Shown here one piece after another: positions 9,034-16,918 of a DNA stretch of 64,000 bases (position 1 is the first letter of the stretch; each line of letters starts with the position of its first letter). Source of the stretch: Ferdinandcohnia sp036962685 (GTDB lineage Bacteria > Bacillota > Bacilli > Bacillales > Bacillaceae_L). Position numbers and translations under genes: made by a program. The stretch lies in assembly GCF_036962685.1 (NCBI RefSeq), contig NZ_JBALOP010000058.1, positions 1 to 64,000 of the forward strand, given 5' to 3'. The notes beneath the pieces were generated by a model that was given only the letters and a program-made list of their open reading frames with translations, was not told the DNA's origin and did not search any database.

Positions 9034-10003
9034 TATTACTTCCCACCTTTGGATCTAGTAAAGGATAAATCAAGTCTGCTAGGAAATTTGCAATAACTAC
9101 ACTGAACGTAATAATTAAAAAGGTTGCTTGAATTAGAGGATAATCCCTACTTAAGACTGATTCAAACATTAAACGGCCTACTCCTGGATAAGCAAAAACA
9201 GTCTCTATTACGGTAGCCCCACCTAGAGTAAAACCAAGACTTAGCATAAATACTGTTGCGACTGGTAATAGTGCATTTCTCATTGCATGTTTATATTTAA
9301 TAACTTTTTCTTTTACTCCTTTAGCCTTAGCCATCATGATATAATCCTCACCTAAAACATTTAACATTGAATATCGCATAATCATATATGTACTCGTGAC
9401 TGATATTAGTACAAGGGTCGTTAAAGGGAGAATTAGATGTTTCCCGATATCCAGCATTCGATCAATGCCTGTAAGATTTGACCATGCTTTTTCGGCGCCA
9501 AATACTGGTAACCAGCCAAGTTGCGAAGCAAAGATTGATACCAATATCATACCTACCCAAAATGATGGCATTGCACTTAAAAACATAAACAAAGTTAAAA
9601 GGTTTGCATCAGTTTTAGTTCCTCTTTTCCACGCTGAAACAGCACCAAAAATAACCCCAATGATCGTGGACAATACAAGTCCCAGACCTGTCAAAAGCAT
9701 CGTCCACGGCAAACGTTCCAACAAAAGTTCTGAAATTGGTCGTTTTTGCTGATACGAATAACCAAAATCGCCAGTTAAAATACTCTTTGTATAAGTTATA
9801 TATTGCTGCAATATAGAATCATTCAGCCCATGTTTTTCTAAAATGGCTTCCTTTTCAGCACTTGACATGAAACCTACATCCTCACCAGCCAAAAATACCA
9901 AAGGATTTCCTGGCATGAGTCTTGGTAAAAGAAAATTTAATGTTAGCATTAAAAAAATAACGATTAAATATTGCAATAGCTTATTAGCAATAAATTTACC
10001 CAA
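9026..10003 (-). CDS. Opp/Dpp-type ABC permease, B subunit
   Basis: About 325 aa with six membrane helices and the DppB/OppB hallmark PRLMPGNP after the first helix. The EAA-loop sequence is DYIMMAKAKGVKE. I choose TTG at 10003 because GGGGTG lies 6 nt upstream; the longer frame to 10018 would include that site. It follows the binding-protein gene after a 60-bp gap containing a strong hairpin. Confidence 0.88.
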   Translation of the reverse strand: MGKFIANKLLQYLIVIFLMLTLNFLLPRLMPGNPLVFLAGEDVGFMSSAEKEAILEKHGLNDSILQQYITYTKSILTGDFGYSYQQKRPISELLLERLPWTMLLTGLGLVLSTIIGVIFGAVSAWKRGTKTDANLLTLFMFLSAMPSFWVGMILVSIFASQLGWLPVFGAEKAWSNLTGIDRMLDIGKHLILPLTTLVLISVTSTYMIMRYSMLNVLGEDYIMMAKAKGVKEKVIKYKHAMRNALLPVATVFMLSLGFTLGGATVIETVFAYPGVGRLMFESVLSRDYPLIQATFLIITFSVVIANFLADLIYPLLDPKVGSNNG

Positions 10004-10034
10004 TGCCTTCACCCCCAATAAAACTTGTTTAAAA

Positions 10035-10070
10035 TTTCTCCCGTAAAAGGTTAACCTACTACGGGAGAAA
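10035..10070 (-). terminator. Intra-operon hairpin between binding protein and permease
   Basis: TTTCTCCCGTA (10035-10045) and TACGGGAGAAA (10060-10070) form an 11-bp perfect stem. On the minus strand it is followed by ATTTTAAAC, a weak T tract. Hairpins at this place in Opp operons usually let the binding protein be made in excess of the membrane subunits, by partial termination or mRNA protection. Confidence 0.75.
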
Positions 10071-10079
10071 ACAAATTAA

Positions 10080-11885
10080 TTAAAAATCAAAATCATCATC
10101 TTGCTTAGTTTTGTTTTTGTTTCTTCTAAGTATGAAGAAAATAATACCACCTAGAAGAATAATAGCTCCAAAAACATAAAGCATAGTGTTGTTCGAATTA
10201 GTAGAAGCATTATCAGACGGTTTATTCGTCTCTGTTTCAGATGCCTTATCTTTCTCAATTCCTTGATTTCCTGTTTCTTCTAATGACTGTTTTTCACCGG
10301 AAACAAAAGATAATTTGTTGATAATACCCTTACCTACCTGAAACACAAATTGATCATATTTATCAGGATTATAAGCATTAATTATTTCCTGATAATATAA
10401 CGTCACAAATGGCGCTTCTTCAGCCACAAAAGACTGCATCTCTTTAATAATGTTATTTCGTTCAGTCTCGTTAAAAGTTGCCCTTAGTTCCTCACCCAAT
10501 TTATCAAAATCTTGATTGTTGTAACCACCTATGTTTACAGAGCCTATTGCTGGATCTGAGTGGAATAGTTCTACCATACGATCAGGGAACAATTGCATGG
10601 TATTTGACCAACTCCAAACTCCTAGATCATAATCTCTTCCTTTACTAACATCAAAATCAGGCCACATTAATGAATCAACAGTCGTTGAATCCATTGCTTT
10701 TACAGTGTTTTTAATTCCCACTTGATTTAGCCATTCAGAGATTAACTCTGCAGTCCGGATTCGGATTGGATTACTTGCATAAACTAGCGTAGTTAAATCA
10801 ATTTTTTCACCATTCTGACCTTCTCTAAAACCGTCTCCATCTGTATCAACAAAACCAGCACTTTCCAATAATTCTTTTGCCTTTTCTGGATCAAATACTG
10901 GCTTTAAGTCACTGTTGTAAAATGTGGATGAAGGATGAATAAACCCTGGGCTTCCAACTTCCGCATATCCAAGTAAGACGGTATCCACTATATTTTTTTT
11001 ATCAATTGCATAATCTATCGCTTGACGAAATGCAGTTTCTGTCATAGGATATTTCTCTGCATTAATCTGAAATAAACTAGTACTATATCCTGGGCCTCTT
11101 ATTACTTTCAGAGAAGGATTAGAATCAAACTGTTCAACTAACTCAGGAGAAATACTAGAAGAAATAGCATCTATTTCACCAGCTTGAAGAGCATTTAACA
11201 TGGCTGTCGTATCTTCGATGATTGGGAAAATTAACTCATTTATTGGTGGAGCACCTTTGAAGTAATCTGGGTTGGCTTTCATTTTGTAGTATTGACCTGA
11301 TTTATGTTCTTCCAAAATATAAGGTCCACTTCCAAGTGCATTTGTCTCATCATCTGGTGTCGTAATTGAGGACCAAATATGTTCAGGTAAAATTGGTAGA
11401 TCGGCAAGTGGTTGAATCATGAAGTTTGAATTTGGTTCAGATAACACAAGTTTAATCGATGTGTCATTTGCTACCTCTATTGATGTGATTGTTTTTAGTG
11501 GATTTGTAAACCGTGATTTTGGATACTTAATAAAATATTCCATTGTAAATTTCACATCTTGTGCAGTGAATGGTTCACCATCGTGCCAGTTTATATTTTC
11601 ATGAAGTGTAAATTCATAAGTTAAACCATCATCACTTACTTTATAATCTTTAACAAGCCATGGCTGTGGAATATTGTTTTCATCAAGGTTAAATAGAGTA
11701 TCATAGAGTAGATTTACTAAATCCAATCCTGGATAGCCCGTTACATAAGTATATGGGTTTAACCCATTTTCATCTTTTGTAATACCCACCTTTAGTGAAT
11801 CAACAGCTTCTGCAGCTTTTACAAATGATAAATTTGAAAATAATAATAAAAATATTAATCCTATGCTTAGAAAATACTTCTTCAT
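10080..11885 (-). CDS. Extracellular solute-binding protein, family 5 (Opp/Dpp type), with C-terminal membrane anchor
   Basis: 601 aa. A signal peptide ends near VKAAEA (residue 25) and has no lipobox cysteine. Residues about 28-530 form the SBP_bac_5 fold (GLNPYTYVTGYPG; VNLLYDTLF; WHDGEPFTAQDVKFT; GSGPYILEEHKSGQYY). Then come an acidic S/T/N-rich linker (about 530-565), one membrane helix (LYVFGAIILLGGIIFFIL) and a basic-acidic tail (RRNKNKTK ... DDDFDF). In Gram-positive bacteria this family is normally a lipoprotein. Signal peptide, S/T-rich linker and C-terminal helix is the plan I associate with archaeal dipeptide/oligosaccharide binding proteins. RBS GGGGGGG lies before ATG. Confidence 0.9.
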   Translation of the reverse strand: MKKYFLSIGLIFLLLFSNLSFVKAAEAVDSLKVGITKDENGLNPYTYVTGYPGLDLVNLLYDTLFNLDENNIPQPWLVKDYKVSDDGLTYEFTLHENINWHDGEPFTAQDVKFTMEYFIKYPKSRFTNPLKTITSIEVANDTSIKLVLSEPNSNFMIQPLADLPILPEHIWSSITTPDDETNALGSGPYILEEHKSGQYYKMKANPDYFKGAPPINELIFPIIEDTTAMLNALQAGEIDAISSSISPELVEQFDSNPSLKVIRGPGYSTSLFQINAEKYPMTETAFRQAIDYAIDKKNIVDTVLLGYAEVGSPGFIHPSSTFYNSDLKPVFDPEKAKELLESAGFVDTDGDGFREGQNGEKIDLTTLVYASNPIRIRTAELISEWLNQVGIKNTVKAMDSTTVDSLMWPDFDVSKGRDYDLGVWSWSNTMQLFPDRMVELFHSDPAIGSVNIGGYNNQDFDKLGEELRATFNETERNNIIKEMQSFVAEEAPFVTLYYQEIINAYNPDKYDQFVFQVGKGIINKLSFVSGEKQSLEETGNQGIEKDKASETETNKPSDNASTNSNNTMLYVFGAIILLGGIIFFILRRNKNKTKQDDDFDF

Positions 11886-11917
11886 TTTTATCCCCCCCTA
11901 AATTATAAAGATTTTTT

Positions 11918-12667
11918 TTAAATGGTTAATTCCTGCAAATGAAAATTCCCTTCTCTTTTGTATGCTTCTGCAAGGGCAAAGTGTCCATGTGAAGGAAGAC
12001 CGTGATAAACATGAACTGCCTTGTCAAGGACCTTGTGGATAGCTCTTCCTTTTTCGTGATTATTCTTTAATTGTGAAAAACCAGGACATAATATTTCCGC
12101 TGTTTCAGGATCTAACATTCTATCAAAATGCATCCCACTAAATTCCATTTGGCTTTCTAACATGTCCATTGCTTTTTCTTTCTTTTCCCATACATCGGCA
12201 ATATCCACGACCGTATTTGGATGGTGTGGTGTCATATAATATATTGTCGGAATCGGATGTGGGCTTAATCCTGGCAACTCATCTAAACCAAAGTCTCTAC
12301 TTGCTAATGCAATAGATTCTAACAATAATGTCATCGCAGGGCGACGATCGGGGTCTAAATCGTGAAACGAATGCTCTGGGTCTTGGGTAATAATAATATC
12401 TGGTTTCACTTCTCGAATCACTTTAATCAGTTTTAGTTTGGATTCTACACTTAAATCTACTTCCCCGGCTTGAAAATTCAAGAAGGAAACTTGAACACCT
12501 AATACTTCCGCAGCTTGCCTTACTTGCGGTTGACTTTTTTCCCGACAAAGCATTATCGAAGCGTATGATTCTCCACCACTTAACACATTTTTTGCTAAAG
12601 CTCCTCCACATTCGACAACTTCCATCCCATAAACACCTAAAAATAAAATTTTTTGACCCTTTGCCAT
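11918..12667 (-). CDS. PIG-L/LmbE-like protein with altered metal motif
   Basis: 249 aa from ATG at 12667 (AGGAGGGG, 7 nt spacing; the longer TTG frame to 12691 would include the RBS). PIG-L enzymes are zinc N-deacetylases (GlcNAc-PI, GlcNAc-malate, diacetylchitobiose). The fold is visible: ILFLG, ECGGALAK, VREVKPDIIITQDPEH, HDLDPDRRPA. The first metal motif, normally AHPDD, is here VYGME, so His and the first Asp are lost and the second Asp becomes Glu. Later His residues (DPEHSFHD) remain. It is therefore either catalytically changed or non-catalytic. It is the first gene of the Opp-type operon, 32 bp before the binding-protein gene, so the imported substrate may be an N-acetylated compound. 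Confidence 0.75.
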   Translation of the reverse strand: MAKGQKILFLGVYGMEVVECGGALAKNVLSGGESYASIMLCREKSQPQVRQAAEVLGVQVSFLNFQAGEVDLSVESKLKLIKVIREVKPDIIITQDPEHSFHDLDPDRRPAMTLLLESIALASRDFGLDELPGLSPHPIPTIYYMTPHHPNTVVDIADVWEKKEKAMDMLESQMEFSGMHFDRMLDPETAEILCPGFSQLKNNHEKGRAIHKVLDKAVHVYHGLPSHGHFALAEAYKREGNFHLQELTI

Positions 12668-12891
12668 TGTACTTCCCCTCCTAAGATACAATACCCCACT
12701 ACTGTATATTGTGAGTATTATAACAATAATAGTATTAAATTTCGTGGTTGTAAATACTAAAAATTTAGAAAATTTAAAACTGTATTATCTTTTTCCACCT
12801 CCTTTTTTAATTAGTTCTGAGGAAGAATTAATTTTTAGCATTGCCTGTCTAAATCGTACATATCATTTAGGAATACAAGGAGGTAGAGTAT

Positions 12892-13833
12892 ATGAGTTTG
12901 TTTTATAATTTTGTTATAATTATCGTCATTGCCTGTACGTTGTTAGCAGTTGTTTTAACATTTCTACTAAAAAAAAGATTGAAAGATATGCATGGAATGG
13001 TTCTTTCAATGTCAATGGGAATGAATGTTGGATTAGTTGTTGGAGTATTATTCGGGTCTGTATATCAAGGAAATTTATATTATTCCACAATACTATCTAT
13101 AACTATCGGTTCACTTGCGGGACTAGCTTGTGGACTTAGTTTAGGACTACTTCCTATTATTGAAGGATTCATGTCTGGACTTATGGGTGGGATGATGGGT
13201 GCAATGCTCGGGGATATGATTACTCAAGAACAAGCGAATGTTTTGATTAATATACTGCTCACTCTCACAATCTGCTGTTTACTTCTTTTTCTGGTTTTAC
13301 CAAGTTCGCAAGGAAATGAAAATAAAATAGAAAAAAGAAGTTGGTTTTTAAAACCAATTCTTACATTTGCCTTTATAATCACTTTACTCCTTTTTGGTAA
13401 TCAATTGGATAAAAATTCGAAAATAGCAAAACCTGAATCTTCAACAGGGACAAGTCATAATAACCATGAAAATCATGAAGGAACAACTGTAAATAAGCCA
13501 TCAGAAATCACAATTAATATAAACTCATCAACATTTTCTTATACTCCTTCTAAAATTATTGTAAAAAAGAATCAGCCAGTTATACTAACTTTAAAGAATA
13601 ACGATTTAATAGAACATGATATTGAAATTAAAGAAATCCCGATTCATTCCAAGAGCGAAAAAAACCACTCTGAGCACTCCCATGGTGAAGCAGATCTTCA
13701 CCTGTATGCCACAGAGAATAGCAGTAGTATGATATACTTTACTCCTTTAAAAGAAGGCATTTACAAATTCAATTGTACAATTTCTGGTCATGCGGAAAAT
13801 GGTATGATTGGAGAATTAGTGGTAGTAAAATAG
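12892..13833 (+). CDS. Multi-spanning membrane protein with C-terminal cupredoxin domain
   Basis: 313 aa. Residues 1-175 contain about five membrane helices, one very rich in Gly/Met (FMSGLMGGMMGAML). A His/Asn-rich linker (HNNHENHEG) leads to an extracytoplasmic cupredoxin (about 205-313). Its type 1 copper ligands can be picked out: His in IEHDIEI and Cys-His-Met in FNCTISGHAENGM. Extra His residues (KNHSEHSHGEADLHL) lie in a loop. A role in binding or oxidising copper outside the membrane is likely, in line with copZ/csoR and cueP in the same island. RBS AGGAGGT is 8 nt before ATG. It is divergent from the PIG-L operon (224 bp between). Confidence 0.8.
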   Translation: MSLFYNFVIIIVIACTLLAVVLTFLLKKRLKDMHGMVLSMSMGMNVGLVVGVLFGSVYQGNLYYSTILSITIGSLAGLACGLSLGLLPIIEGFMSGLMGGMMGAMLGDMITQEQANVLINILLTLTICCLLLFLVLPSSQGNENKIEKRSWFLKPILTFAFIITLLLFGNQLDKNSKIAKPESSTGTSHNNHENHEGTTVNKPSEITININSSTFSYTPSKIIVKKNQPVILTLKNNDLIEHDIEIKEIPIHSKSEKNHSEHSHGEADLHLYATENSSSMIYFTPLKEGIYKFNCTISGHAENGMIGELVVVK

Positions 13834-13859
13834 CAGCAGGTCAATAGCCTGCTGCTTTT
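13833..13859 (+). terminator. Terminator of the cupredoxin gene
   Basis: GCAGCAGG, 7-nt loop, CCTGCTGC, TTTTA; begins in the stop codon. The 8-bp stem is the same as in the two recombinase terminators (5141 and 16882). Confidence 0.9.
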
Positions 13860-14072
13860 ATGGTTGATTAGATTTTAGTTTAAATTAATCATTTTTTTTA
13901 GACAAAGATAGCTTGAATTCATAACTAAACAAAAATTCGCCACTTCTTCTGCACGATTATTTATATTTATATAATGTTTAATCCAACCCTTGATTTAGTT
14001 CTAGCTCTATTAGTATATTCATAATATTTTCTGCTGTTTTTATTGAACGAGCTAGGTAGATCCAAAGTGGAT

Positions 14073-14276
14073 CTAAATCAATTTATACTCAATATGACAA
14101 CTATGCCCCTCTTCATGGTCTTCCTCTCCCTCTTCCGAACCAATTAAATTAACTTTCTCCGTTACATTAACAATTAACACCATTTCATTTTCTAAAGCTT
14201 CAGCAACAGAATCAGTACAACCCTCTAATCCTGTACCTGTATGAATGAAAGCATCCCTTTCAGCAAAACTTGCCAT
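14073..14276 (-). CDS. Small acidic protein with Cys/His tail, unknown
   Basis: 67 aa, not recognised. Two single cysteines (GCTDS and SCHIEY) and an acidic His-containing C-terminus (EEGEEDHEEGHSCH) could bind metal. The start is doubtful: only AAAGG 3 nt before ATG. A hairpin (AGATCC/GGATCT, 14056-14076) lies at the 3' end. Located between copper-related genes; it may be a fragment of a longer ancestor. Low confidence that it is expressed. Confidence 0.4.
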   Translation of the reverse strand: MASFAERDAFIHTGTGLEGCTDSVAEALENEMVLIVNVTEKVNLIGSEEGEEDHEEGHSCHIEYKLI

Positions 14277-14358
14277 TTGCCTTTATTAAATCGCCACCAT
14301 TAAATTAGGGTTATTAAGTTTATTTTAAAAATCTTACCCAATATTCAAAATATTTATA

Positions 14359-14388
14359 ATGACAATATCCCCCTAGGGGGGATATAAT
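14359..14388 (+). promoter_or_regulatory. Promoter with CsoR-family operator in the spacer
   Basis: -35 ATGACA (14359-14364), 18-bp spacer, -10 TATAAT (14383-14388). The spacer and the start of the -10 hold a near-perfect palindrome, TATCCCCC TA GGGGGGATA (14366-14384). A/T-flanked G/C-tract palindromes of this form are the known operators of CsoR/RcnR-family repressors. The downstream gene encodes such a repressor, so autoregulation is very likely. Confidence 0.85.
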
Positions 14389-14412
14389 CCATTTATAGAA
14401 GGAGTTGGTATT

Positions 14413-14709
14413 ATGAGTAAACAAGAAAATCACACCCATAAGCACAATCACAAAAATCGGAAAAGTGTCATTAATAGACTAGCAAGAATTGAAGGTCATG
14501 TAAGAAGCGTAAGACAAATGGCCATTGATGACAGAGATTGCTCTGAAATCCTTTTACAAATAGCTGCGGTTAGAAAAGCATTGGATAATACAGCAAAATT
14601 AGTTTTAACTGATCATATGGAAACTTGTTTGGTTGATGCGGTACATGAGGGAAATGAGGATATAGTCATCAAGGATATAAAAAAAGCACTAGATAATTTT
14701 ATCCGTTAG
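14413..14709 (+). CDS. CsoR/RcnR-family metal- or thiol-sensing repressor
   Basis: 98 aa. His-rich N-terminus (HTHKHNHKNRK), then the family core VINRLARIEGHVRSVRQM. The sensor positions are Cys (DRDCSEI), His and Cys (TDHMETC), the W-X-Y set of copper sensors. The N-terminal histidines recall nickel/cobalt RcnR-type or InrS-type members, so the metal is not certain. It differs clearly from the csoR at 5735. RBS AAGGAG lies 9 nt before ATG. 14 bp upstream of the MATE transporter, which it presumably controls. Confidence 0.88.
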   Translation: MSKQENHTHKHNHKNRKSVINRLARIEGHVRSVRQMAIDDRDCSEILLQIAAVRKALDNTAKLVLTDHMETCLVDAVHEGNEDIVIKDIKKALDNFIR

Positions 14710-14723
14710 GGAGATGAAAGGAC

Positions 14724-16073
14724 ATGGGGGAGGAAAAGCTTCAAGAACTTAAACTAAATGATAATAAAACTACAAAACAAAAAATTTTAGTTATTCTTGC
14801 TTTGGCCGTTCCAGCAATGATTGAAAATATATTACAAACGGTTGTCGGATTTGTTGATACACTTTTCGTTGCAAAACTGGGTTTACATGCTGTAACTGCC
14901 GTTGGGATAGCAAATACTGTGATAGCTGTCTATATTGCCGTATTTATGGCGCTAGGAGTTGGAACTACCTCTCTTATAGCTCGAAACATAGGAGCTGGTA
15001 ACCTTCAAAAGGCAAGATCAATCGCTCGTCAATCAACGTTCATTTCAATAGTCAGTGGGTTGCTTTTTGGAGCGATTTCATTATTTTTTAGTGAACCTTT
15101 ACTACGTTTAATGGGGGCAGAAGGTGAAGTACTAAACAATGGTATTACCTACTTCCAAATTGTTGCAGTACCATCTGTTTTTATTTCACTGATGCTCATC
15201 TTTGGAAGCATTTTACGGGCGGCTGGTGATACGAAAACTCCAATGAAGGTAAGCTGGTGGATTAATATTATACACATCGGGTTGGACTATGTTCTTATTT
15301 TTGGTTTACTGGGGCTAACAGGATTTGGGGTTGCCGGTGCCGGTTGGGCAACAGTAATTGTGAGAATTATTGGTACGATTGCTTTGTATTATTATATTAA
15401 GAAATCTCCAGTCGCATTTTCAATTATAGGAGAATCTTCTAAAGAGGATGCATCTGCAATTTTAAAGATATCAACACCTGCGGCCATTGAACGATTAATC
15501 ATGCGCCTAGGTCAAGTTCTTTACTTTGGTCTTATTGTTAATATAAGTGCAGATACTTTCGCAGCTCATTCTATTGCTGGTAATATTGAAATGTTTGCAT
15601 ATATGCCTGGCTATGGATTAGCTATTGCAGCCACTACATTAGTCGGGCAAAATGTGGGTGCAAATCGTTCAAAGGAAGCATACCAATATGGGATGATTAC
15701 CTCATGGATTGCCGTAGTATTTATGTCTGTTATAGGGATACTGTTATTTTTCTTGTCTCCTTGGTTTGCTACTTGGTTTACTACAGATAAAACCGCAATC
15801 GAGATGGTAGTAACCGCACTAAGAATTGATGCTTTTGCCCAACCCGCTTTAGCTATAGGCTTAGTTTTAGCTGGAGCCCTGCAAGGCGCAGGAGATACAA
15901 AAAGCCCAATGTACAGCACAGCTATTGGTATGTGGGTAATCAGAATCATAGGTGTATACGTACTTGGAATCCAATTAGAAATGGGTATAGCAGGAGTTTG
16001 GCTTTCTATTGCTATCGACTTATATCTACGTGCCTTCTACCTGTTTTATAAATTTAAATCAAAAATTAATTGA
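14724..16073 (+). CDS. MATE family efflux transporter
   Basis: 449 aa, twelve predicted membrane helices in two homologous halves (LAVPAMIENILQTVVGFVDT near residue 30; STPAAIERLIMRLGQVLYFG near 250). MATE proteins export cationic drugs, dyes or metabolites using Na+ or H+. Its partner gene is a CsoR-family repressor, an unusual regulator for a MATE pump; metal chelates, organic cations or electrophile conjugates are possible substrates. RBS GGGAGATGAAAGG precedes ATG. Confidence 0.92.
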   Translation: MGEEKLQELKLNDNKTTKQKILVILALAVPAMIENILQTVVGFVDTLFVAKLGLHAVTAVGIANTVIAVYIAVFMALGVGTTSLIARNIGAGNLQKARSIARQSTFISIVSGLLFGAISLFFSEPLLRLMGAEGEVLNNGITYFQIVAVPSVFISLMLIFGSILRAAGDTKTPMKVSWWINIIHIGLDYVLIFGLLGLTGFGVAGAGWATVIVRIIGTIALYYYIKKSPVAFSIIGESSKEDASAILKISTPAAIERLIMRLGQVLYFGLIVNISADTFAAHSIAGNIEMFAYMPGYGLAIAATTLVGQNVGANRSKEAYQYGMITSWIAVVFMSVIGILLFFLSPWFATWFTTDKTAIEMVVTALRIDAFAQPALAIGLVLAGALQGAGDTKSPMYSTAIGMWVIRIIGVYVLGIQLEMGIAGVWLSIAIDLYLRAFYLFYKFKSKIN

Positions 16074-16361
16074 GGAAAATCAATTTCTAGATATGATGTT
16101 CGTATTTGAGTAAAAGGCATATCATTCTTCTGTACATGCTTTTACTTACTATAAAGTTACTTCTAGTTCTAGTTTATCATTGGTATCAATGTAGATAAGC
16201 ATTGACATATTCGATTCTCAATAACCCTCAAATTCGTTGCGTTAGCATGAATATTCCCAAGTTGGCTTACACTTCTAGTTAGCAGTATTAAGTGATTCAG
16301 GAGTTGCAATCATTGTAATCTTAAATACATTACGAACTCTTAAAGTTGCTGAATGAAATGA

Positions 16362-16398
16362 AAATGAGATGTTCCATATTTAGAAACATCTCATTTTT
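16362..16398. terminator. Bidirectional terminator
   Basis: AAATGAGATGTT (16362-16373) pairs with AACATCTCATTT (16385-16396); A and T tracts on both sides. It sits between the MATE gene and the cueP remnant, which converge. The 16074-16361 stretch before it holds nothing I recognise. Confidence 0.85.
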
Positions 16399-16432
16399 AA
16401 ACAGAATCTATTATTTACTTTAGCTGTACCAA

Positions 16433-16681
16433 CTACATTAACTGCATTGTTGTTATACAAGTATTATCGCCTTCAAATGTGGAAATTTCAGATTCTGCTG
16501 TTTTTCCATCATATTCAATTTTTACTTGATATGTTTTATCCCGTGGTAACCATAGATTGATAAATCCGTTTTCGAGCGATGCCACCTTTTCATCGGCATC
16601 TACATTCCCCTCTTCATCTTGAATGTATACATCAAACTCTTTTTCAACTAATTCCCCTTGACAACTATCGGGGTTAGGAAA
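16433..16681 (-). pseudogene. CueP copper-binding protein, C-terminal remnant
   Basis: On the minus strand from about 16681 to the TAG at 16433: PNPDSCQGELVEKEFDV, ENGFINLWLPR and the terminal TCITTMQLM. This matches the C-terminal half of CueP-family periplasmic/extracytoplasmic copper proteins, which share C-x-GEL, NGF-x(3)-WLPR and TC-x-TT-x-QL including two copper-binding cysteines. The N-terminal half (signal peptide or lipobox) is missing; the sequence switches into the recombinase remnant at about 16680-16695. The break suggests deletion during or after element insertion. Confidence 0.72.
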
Positions 16682-16689
16682 AGTCTCGA

Positions 16690-16879
16690 TGTAATTCCTC
16701 GTGAATTAAACAAACAAACGTTGGATAACATTGGACAGTTAAAACAAAAATTACAACAATTCCTGAATTCAGATGAGTTAACACCAGAAATCTTACACCG
16801 CTTCGTTAATCGAATTGACGTTAAGTCCGATGGAATACCAATTATCCATTATAGTTTTACGGCTCCTAAAATTAAATAA
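16690..16879 (+). pseudogene. Serine recombinase C-terminal remnant (copy 2)
   Basis: Reads ELNKQTLDNIGQLKQKLQQ to ILHRFVNRIDVKSDGIPI and ends YSFTAPKIK, TAA at 16877. This is the C-terminal tail of a large serine recombinase. About 60 residues remain; the catalytic, zinc-ribbon and most coiled-coil parts are gone. Nearly identical to copy 1 (5.0 kb) but without its 12-nt deletion, so the two copies decayed separately. It converges on rlmCD. Confidence 0.85.
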
Positions 16880-16881
16880 AT

Positions 16882-16918
16882 GCAGCAGGAATCCCTATTT
16901 GGGGCCTGCTGCTTCTTT
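16882..16918. terminator. Recombinase terminator, copy 2, overlapping the rlmCD 3' end
   Basis: GCAGCAGG (16882-16889) and CCTGCTGC (16905-16912) with TTCTTTT after it on the plus strand. On the minus strand the same bases encode the last residues (EAAGPK, stop at 16895) of the methyltransferase, so the element has donated the end of the host gene. Confidence 0.85.

Noticed and set aside
16658..16879. Open frame of 73 aa as an intact gene
   Set aside because: Only its C-terminal 60 residues are recombinase sequence; the first part reads through the antisense of the cueP remnant.
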